Source: Toxonevra muliebris (taxonomy: Eukaryota; Arthropoda; Insecta; Diptera; Pallopteridae). Taken from it: DNA of 64,000 nt. The position numbers and the translations under genes are program-made. Shown piece by piece: positions 1 through 11,985 of this stretch (position 1 is its first letter; each line of letters starts with the position of its first letter). The stretch lies in assembly GCA_963691655.1 (NCBI GenBank), contig OY829329.1:10306708-10370707 (forward strand), given 5' to 3'. The notes beneath the pieces were generated by a model that saw nothing but the letters and a program-made list of their open reading frames with translations, searched no databases and had not been told where the DNA came from.

Positions 1-1540
1 AGACTCAAAACAAAACGATAACATTCGATTTAAAAAACACATAAACGCATATTAAAGATCTCAAAAAGTAGGGCATCTATAAACTGTTCCTGAAATTCAA
101 GTTAATATAATAACAGTTTCGGTGTAGAAAGATTTTTAAAAGTCATAACTATTCATATAATTGGGAAGAGCTGAGCCTTTTTAGATCCCCTCTCAAACCC
201 GCAACTGACTGCCAATATCTTTCAAGTAGAAGTTCCAGCAATCCAAGAGCTTTATCGATCAAATGAATCGACACACCTTTGGAAAATCGAATTTTTTACA
301 GTGGAATAGACAACGTTCCCAGATATTCACGATCATTTAATCTTCGAAACGAAGAACCAAACTTATTTCTCTCTACATTTTTCTGAAACTAACTTTTCTT
401 AATTACTTACTTGATCTATTAACTTATTCAAGGAATTTTAATCAAATTAAAGTAAGTACACACAATTCTTCATTTAAACACCCAATCTGTCTTCACATAA
501 ATTAACTCATCACATCACCAACTCCAACTGCATGTCAGCAGGACGTCCGCCCTATCTACCTGCCTTCGTTGATATAATCAAGTGTTGCGTGCCAAAAGCA
601 AAACCTAAGAAGCAAGCGAGAAGGCTTCAATCATTTAACACATTTTATATGCAGTCTTCTATCTTACTTCAGCTGCAAGCTTAGTCTTCTTGCTCTCGTG
701 ATGATCATCTTCATTTCACGCATTCAAAAGTTTAATTAGGCTTGAAATTTGCAGTTACGCAATTCTTAGCAGTTTGCAGTTTCCATCAAAGATCCTTCTT
801 CCATGCACGAGACAGTTGCGTGCAACAAAAAAAAAAAAAATCCAATCGCCAGTCGTCTATCATCATCTTATGTGACAGAGAATTAAAACAGGAACATAAG
901 AATAGTGAACTCAATTTTACTTATTTACTTGCATAAAGCTGTATTATTATATTCGCCATGACTGTTTGGTTCGCTCTTATTTATACTGAGGTTATTTGCT
1001 TTTGCGCTTTCTTTGTATAATTACATACGAACATTCGACATGTTTGATGCTTTGATTATTATTTTGTTTGTTCTTCATTTCAAACATCAACACAACTTGT
1101 TGGAAGTATCCCAGGCTTTTTGGCTTTCCATGCATTTGTGTGATATGCTGTTGATTTGATGGATGGCGGGGAGTACGGGGTTGCTTATGTTTATTATCCA
1201 TTAGACAAAATGTTTGCCTGTTGCATATTGTTATGCTCTCTAGGCATCAGCTGCTGCTGCTAGTTGGGTATAAATCCCGGGACTGGAAAGTTTGCTTAAA
1301 AATTTAATTGCTTACTATTGGAGAATATTGGAAGTGGTTGGTGATGGGTACTGTAGAACAAATTTAAATATTTTTAAGTAACTGATGAATTCGCAAGAAT
1401 TCTACAATCAACTACACCGTAAAAGAATGTAAGATAAGAACTGCAAAAGCTTAAAAAAATAGTGAGAATCAAATTAGAATAATTACAGAAATCCTAAACT
1501 GACACTATTTGAATAAATTTTTTTTTTTTTTTTTTTGGAC
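1..1540. other. Non-coding A/T-rich stretch
   Basis: I see no gene, transposon end or long repeat here. There is a short GCTGCT run near 1249-1262 and A or T runs near 826-840 and 1520-1536. The small open frames at 742-936 and 992-1201 (minus) have low-complexity composition and no recognisable domain, so I treat them as chance frames. Confidence 0.6.
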
Positions 1541-1572
1541 TATATAAGCAGGTTGTGGCCAAGGCGTTCATT
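1541..1572 (+). promoter_or_regulatory. Possible TATA/Inr core promoter
   Basis: TATATAAG begins at 1541, and an initiator-like TTCATTG places a possible +1 A at 1570, 29 bases downstream. That spacing fits an insect TATA promoter. In sequence this A/T-rich such a pair arises by chance fairly often, and no coding exon follows nearby. It is a weak candidate only. Confidence 0.18.
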
Positions 1573-2673
1573 GCTCCAAAAATCTTTTAAATCATAGGTC
1601 AACACTGGGTTAAATAGGAGTAAAGGAGGAAGGCCGAACGTAGCAGTTGCATATTAGAAAGCAATAATTAGCCAAAAAGTAATAATATTTCTTTCTCAGT
1701 GCCTCTGTTAATTCTGAGGCTTTTTAGAGAATTTGTCTAGTTGAAAGTTTATAATAAACATTCAATCAAATTTGGTAATCTGTTGGCAAATACGTCTGTT
1801 CACATACAAGAAATTGTTACAAATTCTTATAAATTGTTGCAAGTTTTTACTAGTGAAGTGTTCACGTACTCGAAAAACTTGCAAAGGGAGAAAAAAACGA
1901 AAGCGTAAAAAAGTGAGAGAAGAAAAAGTAGCTGCAAATTTCTACTAACAAATTATTTACTTGCAAGAATATTTTGCTGCCGAAAAAAAAAGAACTGACA
2001 AAAATTTGAACGTCAACAAGAAGTGTGTTTTATTAATTTTCGTGAATTTGTTGTGGTTTTTAATAAAACTGAGTGAAAAAATAAATATTAGTGATGCTGT
2101 GGAAGATATAAATATTTGTGAATACTGGTGTGCCACAAGATATGATTTCAACAAATTATTAACTCTAATTACACCAGCAAGAGCAGCAACCTGCAAAGAA
2201 ATCGCATCTGAATATAAAGAAATTCATTGATTACACATTTCAATGCTGTTTTCTGTACTTTCCACTCACTTGAAAGTCTTTGCAGAGCACTTTACCTCAA
2301 TTTGGGATGATCTCTTTTTAAAACTTTTATTTAATTTACAAAAATCACAACCGCACAATATTTTTTTCCACTAAAAATAGATGTCAAAAGAATCGATCAG
2401 CTGTTTACTTCCAAGTTTCTACTAGTTTTCTGTTCACATACTTTTTCTGCTACATATATGTCTCTTCGGGAGAATTTTTTTCTCAATCTTTCTTTTACTC
2501 TCTTTCTGCAAGTTTTTACTGGGAAAGTACGTGAATAGACCTAATTTCTTATAGGAACTTCTCTTTTTCTCTCTCTTTAAGACAGACATAAGTTTGGCAG
2601 GGAACATTAAAAAATTATTATAATATTATATGAAATTTTCTGCGCAAATAGTATGCAGCGAAAAAAAAAATTC

Positions 2674-2917
2674 GTAGTAGATTTTAGCTCAAGCGGAGTG
2701 ACGGAGTAGATTTTAAAATGTTTTGTAAAACGTAATAAATTTACTACCATTGTAGTAAAGTTCGAATCCTGCTTATAAATTTCATAGAAAAGATTTTAGT
2801 AGTAGATTTTAGCTCAAGCGGAGTGACGGAGTAGATTTTAAAATGTTTTGTAAAACGTAATAAATTTACTACGATTGTAGTAAAGTTCGAATCCTGCTTA
2901 TAAATCTCATAGAAAAG
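2674..2917 (+). repeat. 119-bp tandem duplication with tRNA-like boxes
   Basis: Two copies (2674-2792 and 2799-2917) lie 125 bp apart and differ at only about two positions, so the duplication is recent. Each copy contains TAGCTCAAGCGG, which fits a pol III A box, and about 75 bases later GTTCGAATCC, which fits a B box. The bases around the B box do not form a proper T stem, and no acceptor stem is obvious, so this is not a functional tRNA. It could be a tRNA-derived (SINE-like) fragment or a coincidence. The duplication itself is certain. Confidence 0.85.
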
Positions 2918-3069
2918 AACACATTTCACCAAATGAAATAAAGAAGAAGAAAAAGAGTGCAAAGTTCAAAGTCTGCAAATTTTCACAAGAAATAAATTTT
3001 TGCACCGACAATCAAAGTGTTGATTTATACTGTTATGCACTGTTCTTGTTGGTGTTTCCAGTATTTCAG

Positions 3070-3107
3070 CTCTTTCTCTCTCTCTCTCTCTCTCTCTCTA
3101 TTTCTCT
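3070..3107. repeat. (TC)n microsatellite
   Basis: A nearly pure TC dinucleotide run of about 30 bases, continuing as an imperfect pyrimidine tract. Confidence 0.9.
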
Positions 3108-3603
3108 AATTTTTCTTCGACTCTCTGAAAATCAACATAACTAAAAAAAAGTTAACCCCAACAACGAACAAAAACACAACCGCCGCCACCAATCGCACTC
3201 AATCAAACATGTATGAGTTCACTATGGACAAGTTTGAATTTGAGTTCAGTTGAGGTAAGATGCGCAACAGTTACTATATTACGGAATATGTACATGTGTA
3301 TGTATGTACGTATGTATGTAGCACATTTGTGTTGTTGTTTGTGCTAGCTGCGCTACAGTTTTGGCCAATTTGCTGCCACCAAAGCCAAGCCAAGCAACGT
3401 GGTTCGATGCTTCATTTAGTTTCAATACGAGTTTCATTGGTTACAGACGTATAAAAATTTGTGTGTATGCGGCAAATGTGTTGGCGCGTTTCTTAAGATA
3501 TTATCATTCTGATTATTGTTGCTATTATTTTTTGCGCGTCAATAGTGAAAAAAAAAACACGTTAGTTTGTTTGCTTATTTAGAGGTAAAGTTAACAAGTT
3601 CTG

Positions 3604-4530
3604 TCAGTCGGTCGGTTGTTCTGTCATTTGCGTATGTTTTGCAAAAGTGATTCTGAGTGATGTTTGTGTTTTTGTATTTGTTTTTTTTTTTTTTTGGATA
3701 ATCAAAGTAAAGTAGTAAATAAAATATCTGCGAGTTAGTATCTCAACGTCAATTACCAGATTTAAAATAAAATTTCTGTTTTTTGTGTGATATTTTTTTT
3801 TGTTTTTGTTTGTTTTTTTTTTTGTGTGTTATTGCATTACTGTATTGTATTCCGTGTGCATTTGAGCCTCAATTGTCGTGTCTGTACTTGCCTGGGGATA
3901 TAACGTTAACCGACAACGCGATTTGGATTCTGTCTAGATTTGTGCCGTTTTTTTTTTTTTTATTTTATTTCCTTGCTCTCTGCTTTTTCTATATTTCTGT
4001 CTGTCCATTTGTACTTTACTGTTTGTTTTAAAGTATCATTGTTTTCTATTTTTTTTTTTTTGTCTGCATCTGTTTTAAATATTATTGCATCCCATAGATG
4101 CATTCGTGCGAATCAAGTGTGATCAAATAAAAAAAGCTGTGCAGAAATAATTTAAAAAAAGAATAAAAAAAAAATTCAAAAAGAAAAGAAGAATGTTTGC
4201 AGCAAAACAAATCAATAAAGGAAAAAAAATTTCAATACAAAAAGTTTTTACCTACCAGTGACCGAAGTGCATCTGAATTTGTATGTGTAGCAGTAGGTAT
4301 CTTTCTGATACTCTCATACAAATCATAAATAAATGAATTAATTATATACACACACATATATCTACATTTATACATATATGCACCTGAAGGCATTCGTGCT
4401 CTAAATAATTTTTAGAACGTGCAAATGTTTTGATTTGTTCTTTTGTTTATTTATTTTAAAATAATAAATGATTTCAACTGTTACAAAGTGATTGGGATTG
4501 GAAATACTATAGAAATAGATTGAACAAACG
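3604..4530 (+). other. Candidate start site and 5' UTR exon
   Basis: TCAGTC at 3604-3609 matches the insect initiator consensus (+1 at 3606). The following 925 bases have the A-run-rich, CAAAACAAATC-like texture common in fly 5' leaders. They end at AAACG|GTAAGTG, a strong splice donor at 4531. There is no convincing long reading frame inside, as expected of a leader. A second weaker donor, TTGAG|GTAAGA, lies upstream at 3255, after a short ATG frame of 14 codons starting near 3210. No TATA box or clear DPE is seen. The evidence is signal-based only. Confidence 0.22.
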
Positions 4531-4774
4531 GTAAGTGAAATTTTTTAATATTTAAAAATTGATATTTTTGAAATAATACAGATTGACCTTAGGCCCATAA
4601 AAAGTTTGGTTGATATTAAATGTGTGGTGAAAATGAAAAACAACCTAAGTTGATTTAAGATCGAAAATTTTTTATCATATATTTTTGATTATAAATATTG
4701 AATTGGTGCAAATTTTTAAATGATTTTTAGAATTATATAAGTATATCGTTTCACAAATGATCTTTAATTTAAAG

Positions 4775-5392
4775 TTAACCCTCCGATAACCTATAACTTT
4801 TTAAACGGTCAAAGCCCGACAAGGTCCTCAGTGACCTTCTTTATTAATACAGCTAGTGTCACACAACAGTGTCGAAACCGATTTTAAGCTCTTCTAATTA
4901 TCGCACGTAGGCTGAGGCTGTTCGGTCTAACCGTATTGAAATATCGCTTCGTTGAAAATGTCATAGGTCCCTACTCAACGGGGAAAAAAGCACTCCAAAG
5001 CCTTTCGGAGTGTTGACTAGTTAGCTGTAAGCTAGCGCTTCCTCTCCGTATGACGCAGCATTACATTTTTAACATTTCCGTTACGCTCCTTTTGGAGTGC
5101 TTCGAAAGACCTCTCACGAGATCTTTGCGTCAGCAGTTCGTCCGCTGTTTTCTTCTACTCTGCTCTACAACATCTTCTCTTCGAAAGTCCTCTCACGAAA
5201 TCTTTGCATCAGCAGTTTTCATACTTTAAATTACGATGATCTTGTTGTCGTTTGATTCGTGAATGATTGCTTTTCGGCAGCAAGAAATCGTTAACTAAAC
5301 AAAAACAACAAGTGTTGACCTTTTACTCCTGAGGCGAACTACTGACTATCGGGCCCGTTGGGTAGGGACCTTATCAGTTATCGGAGGGTTAA
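4775..5392. mobile_element. piggyBac-like MITE (610 bp), family P1
   Basis: TTAA flanks both sides (4775-4778 and 5389-5392), the target duplication typical of piggyBac elements. The inner ends are inverted: CCCTCCGATAAC at 4779 and its complement ending at 5388. A second inverted pair, around GTCCCTACYCAACGGG, lies inside (about 4968 and 5352). The interior has a roughly 38-bp direct repeat (near 5100 and 5180, containing CCTCTCACGA). There is no transposase frame, so it is non-autonomous. A shorter relative sits at 16315-16510. Confidence 0.82.
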
Positions 5393-6570
5393 AGTATTTT
5401 AAAACAGTGCTATAGTTTCTTCAATATTTCTGTTCAAACAAACTTAAGCTGTTATTCCTTTTCACCACAGAAATGTTGATGAACGTAGCTATAATTTTAA
5501 GCCTGTGTACTTATGTCCTCTAGCGGATCCAGAAGGGGATTTCAGTTTTTCATCCCATCAAAAACGATTTTTAATTCTGGAACTAATGATCATAATAGAT
5601 GAAATATTAACTGGAAAGGGAAATTTGGGGATAAAGTCTCGAGTTTACATTTGATTTGTAGTTGAACAGTTGAGCCATATGCCTTCCAGTCCGTTGTATC
5701 ATTGCATTTTTCTTACCCCTGCCTATCATCACTGCCGTCAATCACTAATAACTTTTGTTCATAAAGGAACTCTTTTAGGTCAAATTTGACCTTTCTCTAT
5801 TTTTCTTACCTTTCAACATTATTTGCATTAGAAATGCTAATATTTTCATCGGTCAGCTTAAGAAATTGAATGCTACTTTTGCTTACATTTAATACAATTA
5901 CATAATTAGACTTATTTTGTTATTCTTTCATCAAACTAAAATTTGTTGACATTTTTCACATATGCTTTTAGTTATACTTAATTAAAATAAGTGATATTTT
6001 ATTATAAAAACTTAAGTTAGGTTAAGGTCATGATGAATGTCTTTCATATACATATTTGGTATTATTTCAATAAAAAATAAGGATCGGTTTAAGTTTTAGT
6101 AAATTTAGTGTAAAACATTCGGTGTAATTGTCTTCATTTTAAAGTGAGCCCAATTTTTACTACATCGTGGTGTTTTAAGTCTTCATAATCTTGGGCAAAC
6201 CTTTTTAAATGCTTTTTCGCCACAAATGTTTCCGAATTTGTTGTGCTGGACTGAAATATTGTATTTCTAATTCAAAAACCCGCGGGAAGAAGTCAATTGA
6301 CTCTGTTCTCATTGAAGGTTTTCAGATCCGCCATTGGTTATTAAACAAAAGTCATAGTTGCTTTTGCAATTCTATGTAGATCTCTTTCATGTAAGATATA
6401 TAAATATATCTACAGCTTTTTCAACTAAATGTATTTCAAAAAATTCCAGATTTCAGAATAATCCAATTGTATTTCTGAATAATGAAATATACATACTTCA
6501 GAATATTCCAGATTGGTTTCAAAATATTCCAACCGAGCCTCTATCAATTGATGGTTGATACGCCACATTC
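5393..6570. other. Non-coding stretch
   Basis: A/T-rich sequence without a recognisable gene. At 5521 TAGCGGATCCAG resembles the terminus of some hAT-type repeats, but I find no matching end with a duplication. Nothing else is supported. Confidence 0.5.
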
Positions 6571-6574
6571 CAGA

Positions 6575-6961
6575 ACTAAGTATAAATGTTAGTTTGTCTT
6601 CTCTCTGGGAGAGACTACAACTTAATACTCTTCTAGCAGTACAAAAATTAAGAGGGGAGCGGCACAAAAATACTTAACAGAGAGGATTGTTTATGTTCGA
6701 TATGCTCAACCATTTGCAGTTAGGAATGCAAGTTATTTCAGATTGCAATATCAAAGTACAATAGCGGGTCAAAATTCGTTTCTCTACAAGGGTTTAGGAC
6801 TACACAACAAGCTACCTGATGAAACCAAAAATGTGCAAAATATTAATAGATTTAAAAGAAAATGTGTAGAATTTACTTATAATACTAATAAATACATCTA
6901 TCTATTTATTTATCTATCTAAAATAATAAGTAATTTTTTTTTTGTATTCTTGAAAACCTAA
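6575..6961 (+). pseudogene. LINE 3' end remnant (ORF2 C-terminus)
   Basis: From 6671 the frame reads YLTERIVYVRYAQPFAVRNA and then SFLYKGLGLHNKLPDETK and RFKRKCVEF. This order (YL.ER, SF.Y.G..L.N.LP, FKRK) is typical of the extreme C-terminus of insect non-LTR retrotransposon ORF2. The upstream segment about 6595-6670 (WERLQLNTLLAVQKL) is in another frame, so there is at least one frameshift. The 3' side runs into an imperfect ATCTATTT tail near 6895-6925, which could be the original tail. The copy is 5'-truncated and non-functional. The clade is uncertain. Confidence 0.68.
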
Positions 6962-7039
6962 ATAACCTGACAAAAAACCCGACTTTAATATGTATTAAAA
7001 TACCTTTAAATAAAATACTTTTGGGAACTCAATTTGATC

Positions 7040-7740
7040 CATAAAGTTCGTCCAAACGTCTTTATTTAACTAGAAATTCCACAATTTAAATGTTTAGGCC
7101 TTCTGTGAAATCAGCAGGATCTTTGACTTCGGGGGATCCATTAGTTTTTTTTTCATTCACGACGAGTAAAAGCATTGAAAGCCGAAGTCAGTGAGAAACT
7201 TCCACCCGCTAAACATCTCCTCTCGTCTGACGAAAAGCTACTTTCGGAGCCTCTTTTAAGTATTTCGTCAGGAGATCTTCTACAGTATTACTGCTCACTC
7301 CTTTTTTTTTTTTTTGGTCTGGTCCGTTACCATCCACTGTGAGGTAGGGTCACTGGTTTCTGCGTTTCACGCGTAAAAACTGCTACTTTCCAGTCGCCAA
7401 CTTTGATTAACCGTGATAAACATTATTAGTCTGACAGCGGGGTGAAGAAGCGGTTGGAACAAGTCTGGGAGCAAGTTTTTGTAGACAGGAGTGGTCTCAT
7501 TCCATACGCCGTTTCTTATAAACGCGGGAGACGTCTGGGTCACCTTGGCGTTTACTTTTCTTTTGGACTGTGCCTTATTGCTTCAACCGATCTGGTGAGA
7601 AGAGGCTTTGTGATATTTTGGTCACGCTTTCCACCTCTGTTGGGTATTTTAGTCGCCTCTTATGACAGCATACCTTACCGCAGGAATATTCTAGCCCTCT
7701 TCCTGTAAGGGCAAAAAAGGAGGATCTCATGGTATTATTG
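7040..7740. repeat. Repeat-like, relatively GC-rich block
   Basis: This block stands out by higher G+C and by a phrase around GTCGCCTCTTATGACAGCAT (from about 7650) that resembles conserved 3' segments of widespread arthropod retroelements. This is from general recollection and not verified. The 88-codon frame at 7442-7708 has no recognisable domain. I infer an old retroelement fragment but cannot name a family. Confidence 0.3.
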
Positions 7741-9325
7741 GTCAACGTTGTGTTTTGGTTATCTAATAACTTTTCGGCACTTTATTTTAAGTTTTATTAA
7801 GATTTACAGATGTAACTTAATTGAATTTTCATCTCTGCAACTGCATTGCATAGACATATTTTTGCAGTTATTGTAAAATTTTGGTTATTATTGAAGAAAT
7901 TTTTCCACTTCCAAATTTTCTTTCTATGTTAATGCTCTTAAAAATTTTCTCTATATAAATTTGCTTTTGGAATTTCTTAATTTCTGAAATGTAGCACTAT
8001 AAAAACGTTTTTGAGTTTTCTATTGTTTTTATATACATATGTAATTGTACAACACGCTCGCGGAAGACAAATTGTTTCGACGGCCATTTTAGGCAAACTG
8101 TGAATATTGTTTTGAAACAAATCTTGCAAAGCTTGAGTATCCATAGCAACGATGAAAGTCAACGCCTACTACTGCGAGTTGGTTGATTTGAAATTATAAA
8201 AATTCAAACAAGTGTCATTTGTAGATTACAAGGGAATTAGTTTAAAATTTGAATACTCCAAAATTTGTATGACGACTTCAGACGGCCCTTCTTAAATATT
8301 CTTATTGAAGCTTCTAGAAGCTAGTAATATTAATTTTTTTAAGCTGATGTCGGCGTATTTTTAAATTGTTCTCAATTTTTATAATTATTTATTGGCTTAT
8401 GGTAACTGCAAGAATTAAGTATTGAAAAAATTTAGCGATAGATTTCTCCACGCTTATGCACATACTCAATAAATATTAAATTAGATTTAAAATACCATTG
8501 TGATCAAGAGTATATAAGAAATAGTAAATAAGTAAAAAAAAAAAATCCTTTTTCTAAACTATATTAATAGCCTGGGGCTTTTAGTCCTTTTTATAAATTT
8601 TATTATTCTTGGAAAAAACAGTAGCAAATTCACACTCTATTTTATTTTTAGCTTTCGTAAAATTTTCGCTAGTACTTCTGACTATTTTTCTTTTTTTGTT
8701 GTGCTCACTTCATACGAGTGTGTCTAACCTTGTGGATGCAGTTTTTTAGGTACATATACCTGCATAAAAAAAAATTGTAAATACAATAAAAAAAAAATAA
8801 AATAAAAGATAAAAGAACAAAATTTTTCAACAACCTTTTAGACTATAAGACTACAACAAAAGGAAACTGTTTTTTACTGCTACTGGTTGCTGGCCGATGA
8901 TATAAAGCTTTTGTAAGCCATGTTCATGGAAAAACAGAGTAGCAAAAAATGCATGATGTATGAGTATGTCTAAATATATGTACATACTCTACAATTGTGT
9001 GAGAGAGAAGGTCAGGAGGGAAATACATATATTATTTTTTATTTGCATAGATATTCATATGTTTTGCTAGGTACTTGTCTTTACTTATAAGGAAGAAAGA
9101 AGCTACAATGTCACCATTTACAATTTACAATGAGAAACATTTAATTGAATTCAAATGCAAATGCAAATGCAACAAATGGTGACAATGCGCAATGGTGATA
9201 CTTTTCTTAAATGCATACATAAATATTTCATAATAAATTCTTTGTAAATGGTAAGGAAAATTTAAGTTTAAACTTGCAGTATTATAGAAATTTCAAGAAT
9301 ATTAATAATTTTTAATAATTTCACC
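7741..9325. other. Non-coding stretch
   Basis: A/T-rich, with TACATA/TATGTA motifs (about 8985) and a short ATGCAA tandem run (about 9153-9172). A minus-strand 61-codon frame (7977-8162) is less A/T-biased than its surroundings but matches nothing I recognise. Confidence 0.5.
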
Positions 9326-9466
9326 TTAATTGCACCGATGAAAATATACAATTTCTGATTCAATTAAACGAGGAGTGCAATTAACCGAGAAAACGTTAAA
9401 CTTCTGCTGCAATTAAACAGAAAACTCAATTAAGCGTTTGAGTTCAATTAACCGGGGATTACTGTA
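9326..9466. mobile_element. pogo/Tigger-like right terminus (truncated)
   Basis: The segment ends CAATTAACCGGGGATTACTG|TA at 9464, the inverse of the CAGTARTCCCC ends seen at 11490 and 34629. Inside are repeated AATTAA(A/C)CG(A/G)G phrases. TA follows directly, as in Tc1/mariner-pogo elements. No matching left end is found upstream, so it is a truncated or highly diverged copy. Confidence 0.5.
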
Positions 9467-10194
9467 TTGCATCACTTTACAACACATCACCACATATATT
9501 ACTTCACAATCATTAAATCACATCACATCATCTCAATGCAACAACACGCACAAAATATCATCAACTTAGTGGTTGCTGCAACTTTGATACAGATTTCGCA
9601 ATGTACGTGCCACCAACAGTTGCTGGTTCTGTCATTACTGATACTTTTTGTTCTAATTTTTTTTTTTGTTTTTTTTTCTTTCTCAATTTTCTACTAACTG
9701 ACATTTTTCGATTTTTTTTTTTTGTTGTTTTATCCTGTGAAAAATCCTTTTTTTGTTCAAAATGAAATAAATTAGCGCACATGCTGCAAGTTGCAAGTTG
9801 CAAGTTGCAACTATCTACCAAGTACTTATTGCTGTTAATCTACAAAAAAAAAAAAAAAAAAATAAGATAGAGTATTATTGCAAAATCATGTTTGGTTGCA
9901 TCACTAGAGATTTTAAATTGTGATAAAAATAGAGTAAATTGCGATTTTCATTCTACGTTGCATCGTTGGAAAAATTGATTTTAAATTTGGGTTTTGACTT
10001 TCAGGTTAATTTATTTTTGGTTTCTTATTGCAACAAGATTTTTATTTTAGCAGTTGCAAATTTATAACTAAGTGATATTGAAATTTCAATAAATAAAATT
10101 CTAAAAATACACAAGAATCGTAAAGTAGTAGTATAAAGGATTCGCTTCATCGAGTCGTCCATCTAGGATTAATATTTTTTTTGAATTTTTTGTA
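9467..10194. other. Non-coding stretch
   Basis: Low-complexity A/T-rich sequence. It has T runs near 9655-9725, three TGCAAGT(T) repeats at 9784-9811 and an A run at 9843-9861. No gene supported. Confidence 0.55.
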
Positions 10195-11345
10195 AGCAAA
10201 TCTGAGTTGAGTTCTTCTACACTGAATGAAGTAAAAACTCGGAGGTCATTGATGGCCTTACAGATCTTTTCTCTTTCTCCCTTGTGTGTTCGGCAGTATC
10301 CTCGGATTTTTCAAGGACTAATATACACCTTCCTCTTGCGAGTTCTTCAGTCTAGTAGGAGACTGTCTCGGAACCACAATTTTAGGAGCACTGCTGCAAA
10401 ATTTGAATTGAATTCCTTTAACCTGAATAAAGTAAAAACTCGCTGATAAAGCGGTGAGATTCGTCCCTTTTGAAAGGTCGCGTGTTCTCGTATATTGGAA
10501 TAAAAATTTTAGGAACACTGTTACGAAATCGGAGTTGGGTTATTCTACACTGAGTGAATTAAAAACTCGGGGGTATTCATAGACTATGACCTCTTTCCCT
10601 TCAAAACTCATCAGACTGTGTCTTGGAATAAAAATGATCTCGATACTATTGCGAAATCTGAGTTGAATTCTTCTACACTGATTGAAGTAAAAACTTGTGA
10701 TTCATAAATGGATAAGACCCTTCCCTTTCCCCTTTGAAAGTTCGCTAGTCTTATTTCTATATCTGAGCAAAAATGAATTCACTATTGTGAAATCTGAGTT
10801 GAGTTCTTCCAAACTGAATTATACCTGCCCCTTCCACTTGTAAGTTCGTAAGTCTTCTCGTGTCTCAGAATCAAAATGATTTCGACAAAATCTGAACTGA
10901 GTTCTTCCACACTCGGGATTTACACAAGTCTAAGTCTTCTTCCCCTTTCGCATAACAGGTTCGTCTCGTCAGTTGTCTCGTTTCTTGGAAAAAAAAACTA
11001 TAGTATCATAATTACTTACTAAATTTTGAGTTGAGTCCCGCTTCTCTTACAAGTTCATCAGTCTCCTCGTGTATCGAAACCAAAATGATGGAGACACTGT
11101 TCAAAATCTGTGTTGATTTCTTCAACACTGAATGAATTAAATAATTGGGACCTATTAAGGACTGAAACCCCCCCTCCCCCACCCTTCCTCTTGCAAATTC
11201 ATCAGTCTTCTCGTGTCACGGAATCGAAATGATGGAGACGCTGTTAAGAACTCTAAGTTGAGTTTTTTTACACTTTGGATTCATCAGACCTCTACTACGT
11301 TTCCGTTGCAAATTTGTCAGTTTTCGCGTGTCGAGTTTTTCTATA
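10195..11345. repeat. Degenerate tandem array, about 9 units of 80-200 bp
   Basis: The phrase AATCTGAGTTGAGTTCTTC, followed by ACACTGAATGAAGTAAAAAC and later by GTTCGTCAGTCTTCTCGTG, recurs with substitutions and length changes. Unit starts lie near 10199, 10400, 10526, 10655, 10790, 10887, 11025, 11103 and 11246. Units have diverged strongly, indicating an old array. It contains a C-rich run (about 11168-11186). No coding potential is evident. The short frames at 10207-10446 and 10318-10518 are by-products of the repeat. Confidence 0.8.
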
Positions 11346-11487
11346 TTCTTTCTCGAAGTTCGTTATTTCTTTTACTCCTTAAAATATTTCAATGGTAGTT
11401 TGACTTTCATTCAATATAAACTCTTCTTCTTCAAAGAAAATCTAAAAAATTTTCAGAACCTTCCCTAAGCACTTAAAGTAATCGAGA

Positions 11488-11585
11488 TACAGTAATCCCC
11501 TCTTAATTGCATGGATAAATGTTTACGAATCCTAGTTCAATTTATTGGAAAACGCAATTAATCGAAGAATTTGAGTACATTTGTT
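11488..11585. mobile_element. pogo/Tigger-like left terminus (truncated)
   Basis: TA precedes CAGTAATCCCCTCTTAATTG at 11490, matching the terminal motif of the complete pogo-like element at 34629-35748. A subterminal GCAATTAATCGAAG follows near 11554. No matching right end is found before the LINE remnant that begins near 11600. Confidence 0.5.
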
Positions 11586-11599
11586 GCTAGATCAAGTTA

Positions 11600-11985
11600 G
11601 GTTAGACTGTTGGCGCTATTAAAAAATGAACACACTGAAACCTACTGGTTTATTGTGATACCCTGGGGCGATTAGTTGCCTTCCGATCCCTCCTAGTCAA
11701 ATCATTTTGTGCTTTCTATGAAACGTAGTGAGCCCCCGATTTCAGAGGATGTCAGTTCAGTGAGTCTCTCATCGATAGGTTCTTTGCTTGCGTGACCCTA
11801 GATTGGGCCAGTTGTATATAAGATGGAAGATTGTTTCGTCCTTCCTTTCATTCCTGCAGCTTCTGCAGTAGTCATTGTAGATTAGGCCTAGTCTAAGGGT
11901 ATGATTGCCAATGAGGCAGTGTCCAGTGAGAATACAGGTTACCCTGTTTATGTGGACTCGGTCCCGGTTTATAAGTACTTTGGTA
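11600..11985 (-). pseudogene. LINE ORF2 C-terminal remnant (RNase H tail/zinc knuckle)
   Basis: On the minus strand, 11950 to 11800 reads TGHCLIGNHTLRLGLIYNDY, then CRSC and DETIFHLIYNWPNL. This is the TGH..L..H..RLG...D..CRxC...ET..H....CP pattern found after the RNase H domain of Jockey/Loa/I-type LINE ORF2. The expected CP near the end is replaced by NWP. Downstream sequence to about 11600 contains stops. Non-functional fragment. Confidence 0.65.

Noticed and set aside
2674..2917. Pair of tRNA genes
   Set aside because: A- and B-box-like words are present, but the T stem and acceptor stem do not pair.
5521..7135. hAT element between TAGCGGATCC (5521) and GGATCCATTA (about 7124)
   Set aside because: The ends are only loosely inverted, and there is no flanking duplication.
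9467..11487. One pogo-like element from 9464 to 11490
   Set aside because: The termini point away from each other (right end at 9464, left end at 11490), so they belong to different copies.
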